Source: Heliocidaris erythrogramma (Eukaryota; Echinodermata; Echinoidea; Camarodonta; Echinometridae). Taken from it: a DNA stretch of 64,000 nucleotides. Below are positions 23,801 to 35,451 of this stretch, one piece after another; positions within the stretch are counted from its first letter, which is position 1; each line of letters starts with the position of its first letter. The notes below the pieces were generated by a model. That model was not told the DNA's origin and made no database searches. It saw only the letters and a program-made list of their open reading frames with translations. The translations under genes were made by a program, and so were the position numbers. The stretch covers positions 5,581,618-5,645,617 of the forward strand of contig CM046870.1 of NCBI GenBank assembly GCA_025617745.1. Reading direction: 5' to 3'.

Positions 23801-26800
23801 AATCGTCGATGAATCTCAGACATTTTACATGTACGCCAACAAAGGTCCTCACTTATTAATAATTATGTACCCCCCTCCCCCACAAAAAAAATCAATAAAG
23901 GTATACGTCATTTTACCAGTTTTCTTACATGCACGTGGCTCATGCTGAGAAAAATAACTTGATTAATAAATTAATTAATTACTTAACAAATAAATAAATG
24001 AATAAACAAATAAATATTATTAATAAAACTTACATGGAATCCTTTCACCCTGTCTGTTTGGTAGTATTGTAGGGTCTTTGCTTTCTCGATGGCTTCTTTT
24101 CTTTTCTGCGCTTGGTATTTTGCTTCCTCGATGTCAATTTGGACTCGTTCGGCTTCTTCTTTCTCTTCACGGATCTTGCGAGCCTCAAGCTTATGTAACC
24201 TTTGACCCTGGAGATGAAGAAAGATCTTTAAAAACTAAACTTGCAAATCAGGGTAGCTAAGGAAAACAATTCTCTCTTTGTACACTGGTATTCTCTTTAA
24301 TTTGTTATTGTATAGCAAGAATTTCTTTAGGTACAATTTGGATGCCTTTTATTTGTCATCTTATCAAAGTTCTTCGAGATTTCTAGAGCTTCCATGTACT
24401 TCCTCATGGAAGGGCTTGAAATGAGGGAAAAACATGTACCGGTATATCGTCTTTTTGGAGCCAGAAGGGCGTTAAGTCCCATCATTTGTACAGAGTTAAC
24501 GCCCTTCTGGCTCCAAACAGACGATATGTACAGTGTAACCTTCCTTAGTGACTACCTGTACATAGAAAGGCCAGCTGTCTATAAAGACTACATGTACATT
24601 GCCTTTTCCCGTACATATGCACATTGTTTCTCACTGAAACCTGTACTAAAGTAACACAAACATACATGTACATGTAGAGACCACCTACTTCTATTTCTAA
24701 AGACTACATTTCTTGTCTCAATTGAGCAGACTTTATAAGTTTATACATGTACATGATTCACAGTAATTGAAAATGAAAAGAAATCGGACTTACAGCAATG
24801 GTATTACTCCAGTTTTTGACCATGTCCTTAGACTGTTGGTGGAGAGCCTCTTTGGCCTCACGCTTGGCCCTGATAGCTTCTTCTTGTCGCTGCTTTCGCT
24901 CCAACTGGGCCCTGATGCGAGACCAGTCTGCCTTGGAAAGGACGGTCACATGGCGGAGATCGGTCCCGTCTGGCAGGAGCATGCCAGGTCCTGCTCCCGG
25001 TGGAGGAGCTTCCTGGTGACGATTTCCAACAGGAGAATCTGATAGAACAAGGAAAATGAATATTATGGGAGTTCGGGTCTGGGTCTTTTTCTGTCACAGT
25101 CTAGATTTATGTCATCATAATGCAGATTCTGGCCAATAAAGCTAAGATAAGCAGCTTCTAAAGATAAATAGATCTATGCATAAGCGAAAAAATGATGTTA
25201 AAGGAGAATTAACCTCAAAAAATAAAGACGATAGTGTTCAAAGGTGTTATTTATTCCTACTTGTTAGACTATATGGCTTCGCGTCAAAATATACGAGATC
25301 GATACGAATCAAGATTTTCTGAGCAATATTTATCATCTGCTAGCAATATTTATCGTCTGCAAGCAGTACATGGGGGCTGCCATTTTTTTTATGTGTACAT
25401 GAAGATTTTCTTTATCCAAATGCCCAATTGCCTTTTTCAAAATTAAAAACCCATTTGAGATTAAAAATATAGAATAGATATGTCAATTTATTTTTAAACT
25501 GAAGATTTCCTTATATATTTTTGTTAAAAATCGATATTCGCTTAATATAAATCTATTTTCTCGATACTGTGACGTATGGGACGGAGCAAATTAATTCAAA
25601 TTTTATGGATGCTTCTTCCCTGAGCATCTATAGCGGCAAACTATGCATTCACCTGCTTTCGGATAATGGACTTGAAAAGTCAGAATGCATGCTGCATATA
25701 TTATGTTTTGCTCTGTTTGGCAAACCCAAGAAAATAGATTTTTGTTAAGCAAAACCAGACCATTAAAAAATATCATTATAAAGATTTAATATGTATAATA
25801 CATGTAAGCACCCAATTTATATTTTCGTCACATATGGGATTTTAGGTAATGAAGAAAATCAATTTAGGTCTTGGATTCAAAATATCTTCCTGACTGGAAC
25901 ATTTCTCAATGGTTCATGTACAAGTCCAAATCAGCAAGAAAATGGCAGCCCCCATGTAAATGAATAGGAGACGATACCGGGTGTTGGAAAAGCTTTATTT
26001 ATACCCTTTTCTGATATCTTATTAGAAAATGATTCAGGACAATAAGTAGGAATATATTACACCTTCTAATATAAGTAAATTTGTAATTAAGGGTTAATTC
26101 TCCTTTAACTTTTACGTTAGCGAAAGTGTGTTCATTGTCATTATAATTTGAAATTAGACAAGGATAATTGGATAAAGCCAAAGGCCGTCTTTGACTTTAG
26201 TTTGGCAAAGCTGACAGCATACATGTACAAGCAAGCATCTACACTTGGTAAGACATGGAAAATGTATAATCACATGATACAACAAGCTATGATCTATAAT
26301 CTTTCCAATGACACCATTACTGCCCCAACTGTGCACAGTTTTGAAGTAGCTTTGGATAGGTGCTGGAAAAATGAGCCCATTAAGTACGATTACGAATCGC
26401 CTGCACCCGGAAACGATCCAGCCATCTTGAAGAGGAAAAAGAACTTGGAACTGAATATAGAGGCGTAGCCATAGTGCCTGCGTTCAGTATCTTCCCTAGG
26501 TATCCCATGGTAGGTATTAACAGGTATTTATTGTCCTATAATCATATTATTATTACTAGTACATGTAGGCCTAGGCCTAATGCCATGGGATTAAAGTTAA
26601 AGAATAAGATTGATCTAGGCCTAGGCCTATTTCACGCAATTTCCATTTATGACAACTCACAGATTCTACTCTTCACTTTATAAAAGATAACATGGACTAG
26701 GCCCCTAGGCCTATATTTTTCAGATTATTATGGCCCAAGGTGCATAACTTAGGCTGAGGGTCCATTTATGGGTCATTAAGCTACACACATTGGCCTTCTC

Positions 26801-27553
26801 GTGAAATAAGCCACCGGTTATCGAGTGTGTACACACACACTGCCGTGTAAAGTCGGCTATTAATAGCTAATATGCCCAGTAATCCTCAAATTGGCAAGAA
26901 TCCTACCTAGGATATAAAAAAAAAAAACGGAGGTAGGCCTAGCCTATAGTCTAGAGATAGGATTTGTATGGAACGGAGGTAGGCCTAGGCCTAGGGGGCC
27001 TAGGCCTATTTGTATTAGGCCTAGGCCTACATGTATAGTGCAGCAAGATAAGATTCGCTGTCAATTGCTCGTGGTCTAGTGGTAAAGGCATCTGGTCAGA
27101 ATGTCAGAGTATTCTCTTTCTACACTGCACTCGCGTTTAAACTAAGGTCCCGGGTTCGAATCCCGCTCTTTCTTGCTCATAATTTTTTCAGTCGTATAAG
27201 TCTATAACGATAGCGTTTATTCTGTTATAAATAACTGAATTTCAACAATGAAAACCAAGAAACTTGACTAATTATTCACTTGTTCAGGCGGATTTAATGG
27301 CGGCTGGGCATAATAACGACTTTGGCCGTAAAGTCAATGGAGGATGTGAACCTCCATAGGCAATTACACGCAATAAACTGCATGTACAAAGTGAATGTGA
27401 GGTGGCTTATTTCACGAGAATGCCCACACATTTTGTGAATAACCCAAAAACATGTTTGAAATATTCGACTCATATTTTTTAATGTTAAATACGGTTAAAC
27501 TTACTCTTTGTTTGCCCTCTCCTTCGGCCATGTCGTACTTGTTCTTGTGCCAT
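20826..27553 (-). CDS. CFAP210: Cilia- and flagella-associated protein 210 (CCDC173), seven exons
   Basis: This is a coiled-coil microtubule inner protein that sits in the lumen of ciliary doublet microtubules and helps stabilise motile axonemes. Coding exons (minus): 27553-27505, 25038-24794, 24207-24034, 23753-23548, 22787-22491, 21979-21797 and 21360-20826. All introns are GT-AG and every phase matches, giving 1689 nt, 562 residues plus TAG (human is about 550). The start ATG (27553) is chosen because its frame alone joins exon 2 (MAQEQVRHGRRRGQ, then SPVGNR). Recognition features are LPDGTDLRHVTVLSKADW (about residues 50-67), SKDMVKNWSNTIA, GFHGALLLTEVLKERDAQ, a long E/K/R/Q coiled coil, and the family C-terminus GGHGPVCDGKGGIRPSYL...RKRLGFVW. 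Intron 1 (27504-25039) carries a TTAA MITE, a tRNA-like sequence and a LINE remnant. No disabling change is seen. Confidence 0.94.
22885..23134. mobile_element. MITE in CFAP210 intron 4
   Basis: The ends 'ggggccgtattctgaaaact' and 'gttttcagaataccgccc' are inverted repeats. The inner 'atgttaacttttatgttag' is mirrored by 'cataaaagataacatag'. It lies wholly in the intron between the exons at 23753-23548 and 22787-22491. Confidence 0.75.
24443..24529. repeat. Perfect-stem inverted repeat in CFAP210 intron 2
   Basis: The left arm 24443-24475 and right arm 24496-24529 are complementary around the core 'ggagccagaagggcgttaa', with a loop of about 20 bases. A related single arm ('acagagttaaggtaacaccc' followed by 'ttctggctccaaac') is found at about 19150-19187. 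It appears to be a small foldback element and lies between exons 3 and 2. Confidence 0.8.
25198..26108. mobile_element. TTAA-flanked non-autonomous DNA transposon in CFAP210 intron 1
   Basis: The ends TTAAAGGAGAATTAACC and GGGTTAATTCTCCTTTAA are inverted repeats inside TTAA target duplications, bounding about 911 bp. The interior is AT-rich without a transposase. A short stretch 'atgggggctgccatttt' near 25370 is mirrored by 'aaaatggcagcccccat' near 25940, extending the foldback symmetry. Confidence 0.85.
26148..26468 (+). mobile_element. 3' remnant of a CR1-like LINE reverse transcriptase ORF
   Basis: The plus-strand frame ends with LSNDTITAPTVHSFEVALDRCWKNEPIKYDYESP and a stop at 26466-26468. 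The pattern 'LP/SNDxxxAPTVxxFKxxLDxxW' is the typical C-terminal tail after the RT domain of CR1/Jockey-group elements. The upstream part (DNWIKPKAVFDFSLAKLTAYMY) is less clear. No RT core motifs remain, so this is a 5'-truncated copy inside CFAP210 intron 1 in antisense orientation. Confidence 0.6.
26560..27035. repeat. AGGCCT/TAGGCC-rich interspersed short repeats
   Basis: The palindromic word 'aggcctaggcct' and its halves recur at about 26565-26580, 26616-26630, 26698-26712, 26934-26950, 26980-27006 and 27016-27030. They are spread over intron 1 sequence upstream of the LINE-like remnant. Spacing is irregular. Confidence 0.6.
27066..27172 (+). repeat. tRNA-like sequence with A and B boxes, too long for a normal tRNA
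   Basis: 'tggtctagtggtaaaggc' is a good A box and 'gggttcgaatccc' a perfect B box. The two are separated by about 60 bases, with no clean acceptor-stem pairing. This could be an intron-containing tRNA, a tRNA pseudogene or a tRNA-derived SINE head. It lies in CFAP210 intron 1 on the opposite strand. Confidence 0.45.
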
Positions 27554-27875
27554 GAGTGTAGCTGGTAATTCTTATTAATGATGTTAATTATATCGGCCTT
27601 TTTTGGAGTCTTCTTGTGCCAATCGTCTTGGTTTTTACGTTGTTGACTACAAATTGCAGGCAGGATCGAGCTAACACGTCATAATATGCACACAACACAT
27701 GCACACATACGTTGCTAAGTGCCGCTAGCTACGAAAAGGGGGCTAAGCGCATGCGCTGTAACCACAGAAAACACACAAGTCATTATCGTACTCTACGTCC
27801 GAGCATGCTCAGCACGCAGACACTCACAGCTAGCTGAGGGGGCCGAAACTGAACGTGCCATGGCCATGGGCAGGA

Positions 27876-28215
27876 GGGGGGGGGGGGGGGGGGGGGGGGG
27901 GATAGATGGGGGGAGTCCAAAAACTCTCTTACAAACAATAGCGAAAAAAAAAGAAAAACATGTCATATTTGGGGGGTTGACTCCAAACAAAAGCAAGGCA
28001 AAAAAAAAAAAAAAATCATAAATGAAATGAAGGGCCATAACCTTTTCACGGTGCATGCATGCATGCATGCCTTTGTCTACAATTTCTACCGGGACAACAA
28101 TAAGAGGTAGATTTTCTCTTTTTACTTAATGTGTAGGCCTACTTAAAATATGCCAGACTGGGTTAAGACGGGGCCCAGCAACGTCCCCCCCCCCCCCCCC
28201 CCAAAAAAAAAAAAA
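27876..28215. repeat. Oligo-G, oligo-C and oligo-A runs upstream of CFAP210
   Basis: There is a G run of about 25 at 27876-27900, A runs near 27940 and 28000, and a C run of about 17 followed by an A run at 28186-28219. GCATGCAT repeats occur at 28050-28070. No gene is seen. Confidence 0.7.
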
Positions 28216-28344
28216 AAAATGCTGAACGAAGACAGTGGCTCGTACGAACTACGTTTTAAATTAATTATTGCAGAGGCAGATCCAGAATATTTAACAGAAG
28301 GGACGCACAGAGAGAGATAGAGGGAATGGTGAGAGAGGAGGGGT

Positions 28345-28480
28345 TAGAGGAGAGACTTTCTTTTTCTTCTTTTTCTTCAGTTTATTTTTCTTCTTTTTCT
28401 TCTACGTATTCTTCATCTTCTTTTTCTCTTCTTCTTCTTCTTCTTCTTCTTCTCCTCCTTCTTCTTCTTCCTTTTTTCTT
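28345..28480. repeat. TTC microsatellite
   Basis: Imperfect 'ttcttc' and 'tttttcttc' repeats are densest at 28428-28475. This is simple sequence with no coding feature. Confidence 0.85.
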
Positions 28481-28719
28481 CTAAATATCACACTATTGGA
28501 ACATTTCAATAACGAGGATATTGATTGATTGAATTTATTAACAACACGTCACATAAATGACAGTATATTATGAACAATCACACAATGTACTAAAGCGTAA
28601 TAATTGTACATGAATACATATGCATAAAAAGTAAAAGTAATATATGCATACATAATATATACATATATATATATATATATATAGTAAAAAAATATAGTTC
28701 TGCTTCGGACTTGCAAAGT

Positions 28720-28874
28720 TATAGACAAAATAGGAATGAAAAGTCCGTATACGATGAAAAAATTCGAATTTTCGGCCATAGGCCTTCATCAGGAAGGCCT
28801 ATGGCCTGATGAAGGCCTATGGCCGAAAATTCGAATTTTTTCATCGTATACGGACTTTTCATTCCTATTTTGTC

Positions 28875-28878
<4 letters not shown>
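28720..28878. repeat. Near-perfect 73-bp-arm palindrome flanked by AT microsatellites
   Basis: Arms 28720-28792 and 28806-28878 are fully complementary by eye around a 13-base spacer that itself repeats part of the arm ('gaaggcctatggc'). Both flanks are (TA)n tracts (28660-28682 and 28876-28905). No TIR or target duplication is evident beyond the arms. It may be a foldback element or a cruciform product. Confidence 0.92.
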
Positions 28879-28906
<28 letters not shown>

Positions 28907-29589
28907 ACATACATATTATATATAAAACACATATACATATTATACATATACATTCACACACATATACATAATACATATACATTAATGAACAGAAATGGAT
29001 TTACAATGATATGTAGTCATAGATCTACTTATATAGTTGAACGTACATGACAATGTAATATAGATGTACTAATACTGAGGTGAAGTTGTTAATTGGAACT
29101 AGAAGTTAGCACAAGTGCTAGTCGAGCCTAGTCCCATTCTTTTGGCAAGATGTTTTGTTTGTGGGGTTTTTTTCAGTATCTACATGTACAATTTTTATTT
29201 CGTATGTAAAAATATAAACATATATATTTTTAAAAGTTTTCCAGTTCTTACAGAGAAAATAAGAGCAAAAAACGACTACTTGTTTTTGTTTTTTCAAACA
29301 ATAATTACGATAATTTATACAAGAGAGAGAGAGAAAAAAAATCTTTAAACAACTGAAATCACTGTTGTGTGCATGAGGTGTAACAGAGAAGTGAAAATTG
29401 TTTCAGGTATAACACATTCATAACACAGATATGTGTATTATTAGTAGTAAAGAAAACAAAGGGAAATATAGTAAAAGTAAAAGTAGATGCAAATAAACAA
29501 ATGTTTAGGCTTATGCCTAAGCTATATAGATCACCAATCAAATGTAGGTGATAGAAGGTATAAATAATTATAAAAGGGACGTTTTGAGT

Positions 29590-31900
29590 TTACAACATCA
29601 TTTACATTGAAGGTATTTGGAAAGTTCTCTACGAAAGACTGACCTTGAAGTTTTTAATCTAATTTCATCTGGAAGAGCATTCCACAGTTTTGTACCACCA
29701 ACAACACTAATGTGTGATCCTGATATTTTCACAGATCCTTTTTGATGTATTGCTCTAACTTTTGATTTTATCATACTATATAACTAGTTTTCTGTAGGTT
29801 AATTGTGACTTTATTTGCATAACACCATTCCTGGACCTTTTCTAAATGTTCACTTACTATTTCTAAATCAATTTCTTTTTGTTTAGTATTAAAAGTATGA
29901 AATAGGTTCGAGTCATCAGCGAATGATCTGAAATTGAAAAAGTTTGTGGAGTTAGGTAAATCATTAATATAAATTTAAAATAGCGTTGGTCCAAGAACGG
30001 AGCCTTGAGGAACACCACTATTGTCACGAAAGAAATTTATTTGGCCAGATGTATTTAAAAGGAAAAAACCCAAAGGGTAATGACTAATAGGTCAGTCAAA
30101 TCCAGTTATTTATTTCAGTAAGGTTCATGTATGTATTTTAGTTAAAGCCTATTCAAGCCAAGTCTTTTAAATATTTGTAACAGTCCTCTGGCTAGACATT
30201 CTTGTTTGGAGTGTTAAATTGGATCATAATTTATTCGTTTCTACAGATGTTCACCTTTCATTTACTGAAACCAGGGTCATCCGCTGTAACATATTTTTGC
30301 ATTAAATGAGAAATTTCTCAGAAGGGTATAAGTAGGGATTGATTTTAGAGAATCCAAATCTAAATCCAGTCAGAAACTATTGATCTCCGTCAAGGCAGCA
30401 AACGTTTACTCTGGGGGTTATCCACGTCGCGACGAGATGCAAGCTCCAGCTGCCATCCGGTAGTCTACATCTTATCGAATGGGGCCTTGATCTCGTCGTC
30501 CTGCTATTTTTGCCGTCGGCTAAAGAGACATCGCTGGTCAAGGAGGGGCTCTGGTTGGGAACGACGCTGTTGGTAGAGGCCGAGGAGCTGAAAGGACCGC
30601 CGGTAGGGCAGCGTCTGGCTGTGGCCGAGTCGGCGTGAACCAGAGAGCAGCCAAGCGACCCGGGCGAGCTGGCGTCAACGGCAAGGGCAGCCGACACCCA
30701 TGAGTTTGAACTGAGCCGAATCGTTCATTGTATATTTAAGATAAGTTTGTTTATGTATAACTTGCAATTTGTTTGATTCTGTTTATATACACACAATGGA
30801 AATCCAACATTGAAAGCAAACGAAAACTAAATATTAAATTCGAATTATAACTCTGTAAAATTTGTTTCCATTCCCGTTTATTCTGAGTCAAGTAGCAGTT
30901 TTAAAAAAAAAGTCACTCACTTGACAACATGTTATATTTAATTTCACAGACATCTCATCCTTGTATTGTATAAACTGGGATCGTTTATACAAATAGTTTT
31001 CAAACCATTTCAAAGCTATTCCACGGATTCCATAATGTGACATTTTTTAAGGAGAATTCATGTGGTTAATAGTATCGAAAGCTTTTTGAAAGTCAATAAA
31101 GATACCAAGCCTGCCAAGTGTTACTCTACCTTCATCCAAGTATTGCAATAGCGTATTTGCAAGATTAATCAAACACAATTTAGTGCTATGTTTCTTACGG
31201 AAACCATACTGATGCTGAAACAGGACATCATTCGTTTCCAAAAAATCAATTACACGGTTATTTATTATTTTTTCAAAGATTTTTCCCAGTGCTGGTAGAA
31301 CCGAAATGGGTCTGTAATTGCCAGGGAGATTTTTTTGTCCCTTCTTGTAAATACATGTAGGTGTCACCTTTGCTACTTTCAAAGCATCTGAAAATTTTCC
31401 TTTTTCTATAGAAAGATTGAAAATATGTGTTAATGGACCTGAAATGTATAGTGCAGCATCTTTCAACAATCTTGTAGGTAAATTATCAAAGCCACGTGCT
31501 TTTTTGTGTTAAAGTCTGCAATTGACACTTTACTTCATTCTCAACAACTGGTTTTAAAAATAGTGAGTTTTCTGTTTTATTTCCTAAATATTCAGTAAAG
31601 TCAGAATGAACATTTGGTATTTCGTTGGCCAGCTTTGGACCTATGTTTACAAAAAAAAAATTCGCTATCAGATGTTATCACTCTATTTTGACCATGGTCT
31701 GATATTGTTAATTTTTCTACATTAGTCACTTTCTTCATTTCTTTTCCACCATTCAGCAACTCATTGATGGTTTTTCATGTTTTACAAGTATCGTTCTTAT
31801 TAATGAAGAAGAGGTTACTACAATATTGTCTCTTTGATATATAAATCATTCTCTTCCTAAACGGTGGCAATGTAGGCCCTAATGGAAGTCAATGTCTATG
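29590..31900 (-). mobile_element. Degenerate CR1/Jockey-group LINE, interrupted
   Basis: On the minus strand, RT motifs appear in order. KVTPTCIYKKGQKNLPGNYRPISVLPALGKIFEKII and GIFIDFQKAFDTINH lie at 31469-31047, followed by GIRGIALKWFENYL (about 31010-30970). After an intervening 30066-30890 comes SGVPQGSVLGPTLF (about 30030-29990), then FADDSNLFH (about 29930-29900). A C-terminal tail, VGGTKLWNALPDEIRLKTSRSVFRREL, lies near 29700-29610. The frame is broken several times and the region between the palm and the tail is deleted. The inserted GC-richer block 30370-30720 is unlike the LINE. Confidence 0.8.
30066..30890. mobile_element. Insertion of unknown type within the degenerate LINE
   Basis: This block separates adjacent RT blocks of the surrounding LINE, so it must be inserted. 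Its centre (30370-30720) is distinctly GC-rich compared with its neighbours and holds a 106-codon minus-strand frame without recognisable motifs. Termini could not be fixed by eye; a solo LTR is one possibility. Confidence 0.45.
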
Positions 31901-33366
31901 CTAGTCTGTAAGCCTATATCCTTATTGACGCTTTATTTTCTGGATCATGACAGCTTGGACATATTTTGCCCCTCTTGTTGCCAAGGTTTGCGGTCAAGAG
32001 AAGAACTGCGGAATATCAAATATCCAGGTAGCTGTAGACATGGAATGAGGGGCAAATGTTACTCATCAGGCACTATTTAATGTGATTTTAAAGCCAGTAG
32101 AGTAATGAACCATAATACTAACAAGTGGAAAGAATAGCTCGAAGCATCATAGCCAAACCGAATCTCAACGCCTGCAGCATCATCGGAACTCTCCTATTCT
32201 CTCTCTCTTTCCCTTGTCTAATCTCTCCTCCTTTTCATTTTCCCTCTCACACATACACTGCATCTTTTTGTTTTAACCTTTTCTTTTGTCTAGAACTTAC
32301 TCCTTATATTCATTAATTACAAAATACACCCAATTAAGTGGTCCAATCGTCTTCTTTCCTCGACATTTCCCCCCTCTCTTTCTCCCATTATCTCTTTTTC
32401 TTTTTTTTTTTCCTTCGTCATCAAATTTGGAGGGCACGTGCCCCTGTAGGTACGCCACTGGTTACTGCATGCATATTGTAGTGTATCTTTGCCTTCAAGG
32501 GGGCGAATCCGGCCCTTGTTTCTGCTGGACACGCCACTCCTACCATGCATGCCTGCATGTAGTGATGGCCCCTCGATATTCATGAAATTATGAAATACCA
32601 GCATCTTATAGCGATCATGATATAGGTAAAAGATGGCGTATTTGGTTACATATCTGACTACCAGCAAAGTTTTTTCCCCCACTTTTTTAATAGCAAAAAA
32701 CCCCAAAGAATAAAAAGTGTGAATTCCTATATAAGATTGAATGGAGGGGGCAATTTGCCACTCCCCATAGCAAATTTCGTTATTTTAGTACGAGTAATCA
32801 TCATAATGCTCTTAAGCCCTCTTGTGTTTACAATATGAAAATTAGGAACAATTGAATTTATGACTAAATGCCATTAATGTGGTCTGTATAGCATTGCCCG
32901 TATTTGTTACATTGTCATTTCTTCATATTCTGGAGAAACTGACGGCGGGGGTCCATTTTCTGAATGAGGGTGAGGGCGTTTAAAGTATTCTACGAGGCAC
33001 TAAAGTAAAGATCCGCAATTTTCGCACTAAAATTCTAATGCAGGGAAAATGTCCTTTGGCCAAAAGATGCTTGTGAGTGTATATGTTGACAAAGAAGTAT
33101 GTTCATAATGACATTCCATACCTTTCATTTAGCTTATATACGATCATTTCCCAATTTATGTAAATCGTTGTTAGCTCTGCAGTTTGATATACATGTATAT
33201 CCATAATTTCTGTCACGCATTTACCAAATGTTTGAGGGTCCTGCAATAATATCATTACTAAGCGAGCTATAGCACGAGACGCTCATGTTAGCATTCATGT
33301 ATTTTCTTTCATCGGGTACCATTTACTTCACCTGGGTGGCGAGTGGCAAATGCAGATAAATATCTT

Positions 33367-33450
33367 GCCAGTGGGATTCGAACCCCGTACCACGTGTTGC
33401 ATATAATCGAGTCCGGTGACGTATCCAATTGACCGCGACACAAGTCTGAT
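33367..33450 (-). repeat. tRNA-derived sequence in the B duplicate
   Basis: On the minus strand 'cgcggtcaattggatacgtc' resembles an A box region and 'ggggttcgaatcccac' is a clean B box. The distance between them is close to that of a tRNA, but the acceptor stem is poor. The same sequence occurs at 50118-50195 in the C duplicate, so it predates the duplication. Confidence 0.5.
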
Positions 33451-33741
33451 ACATTTATCTATTTGGGGGTGGGGCATCTGCCCCATTGCAGCCATCCATA
33501 TTCGACGCCCCCAGTACGCCTGGTAATAAGATACGCCCTATATTAACACTGGTACAAGCATCCTTCCGGTAACTTGATACAAGTCATAAATTTGTATTTT
33601 CTTGCTAATGAACAGGCAATACAAAAAAAAAACTGCTGTCGCATGAAGCCAACGGACACAGCTTCTTTGGAATAACAAATAGGCCTTGGTATGAAAAGAA
33701 GACAAAATTGGTAAGTTTTCTCGTATAATTTCGTCTTTTCA

Positions 33742-34021
33742 GTGGCGGATCTACGGGGGGGGGGGGGGGGGGTTAGGGGGTTTAAACCCCCACCCCCCTT
33801 GGGCTGCCAAGTAAGAATTTAATGTGCATAGAAAAACGCCTTGTTACTTGATTTAAAAAGACGTTATCATGGACTGCTTGTTATGGTCTCCATTGCGTTA
33901 GTAGATTCCAGGAAAACATCACTTACGGGGGTTCAAAATAGCAACAAAAAAAACGCGGCTTGTGGTCGTTGGGTCAACCCCCCCCCCCCCCCTTGGGAAA
34001 AATCTAGATCCGCCCCTGCTT
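33742..34021. mobile_element. MITE with ggcggatct ends, present in copy B and absent from copy C
   Basis: The element starts 'agtggcggatctacgggggg' and ends 'aaatctagatccgcccctg', with G and C runs just inside both ends. The C copy has uninterrupted 'cgtatttttagtttac' at about 50472, matching the two flanks of B ('cgtcttttc' and 'ctttttagtttac'). The insertion is therefore about 280 bp and the likely target duplication is a short CTTTT-like word. This gives a filled/empty site pair within one window. Confidence 0.85.
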
Positions 34022-35451
34022 TTTAGTTTACTTGATTGCCCGATATTGTTGCATTGCCTTTTCTTATAATTTATCACGTTTACTGTTTCGTTTGTGTGTT
34101 TGTTTCTCTCTTTCTTTTACTTTGCTTTTTGAAAACAGAAGCAAACACTTTTCAGTTTCTAAAAGTAAATAATCATTAGATCCGACTCAAGATTATTTTC
34201 TATGAAAGAAAGTCCTGTGAAAGGTATTTTTATATCTTTCAAACTGCTGTTCCCCTGGCATATAGCTCGGCATATTAAGCGATCAGATTTGCTAATTATG
34301 AAAATCACATTTTTAAAAGCAATTTTTGAAGCATGCATTAGAATCAGATGAGTCAGCTACTGATTTATGGCCAACGTTCTTCATAGTTTCAAATAGTTTT
34401 TGCAATAACCTATAATTCGAATTTCATCTCTGTTATATTCTGTTAATTGCTTATATCAAATATCACTTCCGTCATGTAAAATTCAGATATAGATAATTTA
34501 GTCTAGATGTGTGTGATCAGACACAATGTAAGTTCACTTTTTAAAAGTGATTTGGTAACTTTGTAGAGGCTTGATAAAATCTGAGCTGCCTGCCTTACAT
34601 GCTATCAGTGTATGTAATATGGTGTAAAAATGAAGCCCAGGGGGTAAAAGCACTTGAAAATCATCATATCCTTCACAAAAGTAAACATATGCAATTGACC
34701 GGAAATGCCAGACTCATTTTCCCCTATAGACTCAGTGTTAGACTAGAGCGTATGACCACACGCTTCGTAAATGGGAGTATTCAAGTCATAGATATCTTAA
34801 TAATAGCATTATATATTTTAAAACCTTTCTATGCCTGGATATTTATTTATCCTTCTGAACATCATTATATAAGACATATATCAAAATTAAACAATTTACT
34901 CTAAGCCTCCACAAAGTTACCGAATCCCTTTAAAGCAATTTGTGTATCTTTTTTGTCAAAATTTCCCGAATATGTTCTTTCGTAGGACTACAAAATTGAT
35001 TTAAACGTGATAAATATCCATCCAAAGTGTTAACGATATCGAGAATTTCGAGATAACTATGAAAATCAAAACAAAAAACAGATGAAAATATGTGTAAGTA
35101 TATTTGGGCATTCCCTCTCCCGAAGTGCGTTTTTCGAAACGCTCTTGGGACGTTCCGAAACAAAACAAACAACAACCGAACAAAAGGAATTCGAAATAGG
35201 CTGTTTTAACACACTAAACGATTATAATTTTGCTTGAAACTTGTCCATTTTCGTTTTTGTTGTTCATTATGTTAATTTTTCCAGGCATGATGCAGTGCAG
35301 GATCGATTAATACAACATCAATTGAAATAGATTATAACCATGCTTTTAAATTAAAGATGCTTTTCTTTATTCACTTTTAATCATCTATACTCATTTATTA
35401 GTAATTAGTCTGTCTATGAATTTCGTAATTTTTTTTTAAAGAACCCCAACC

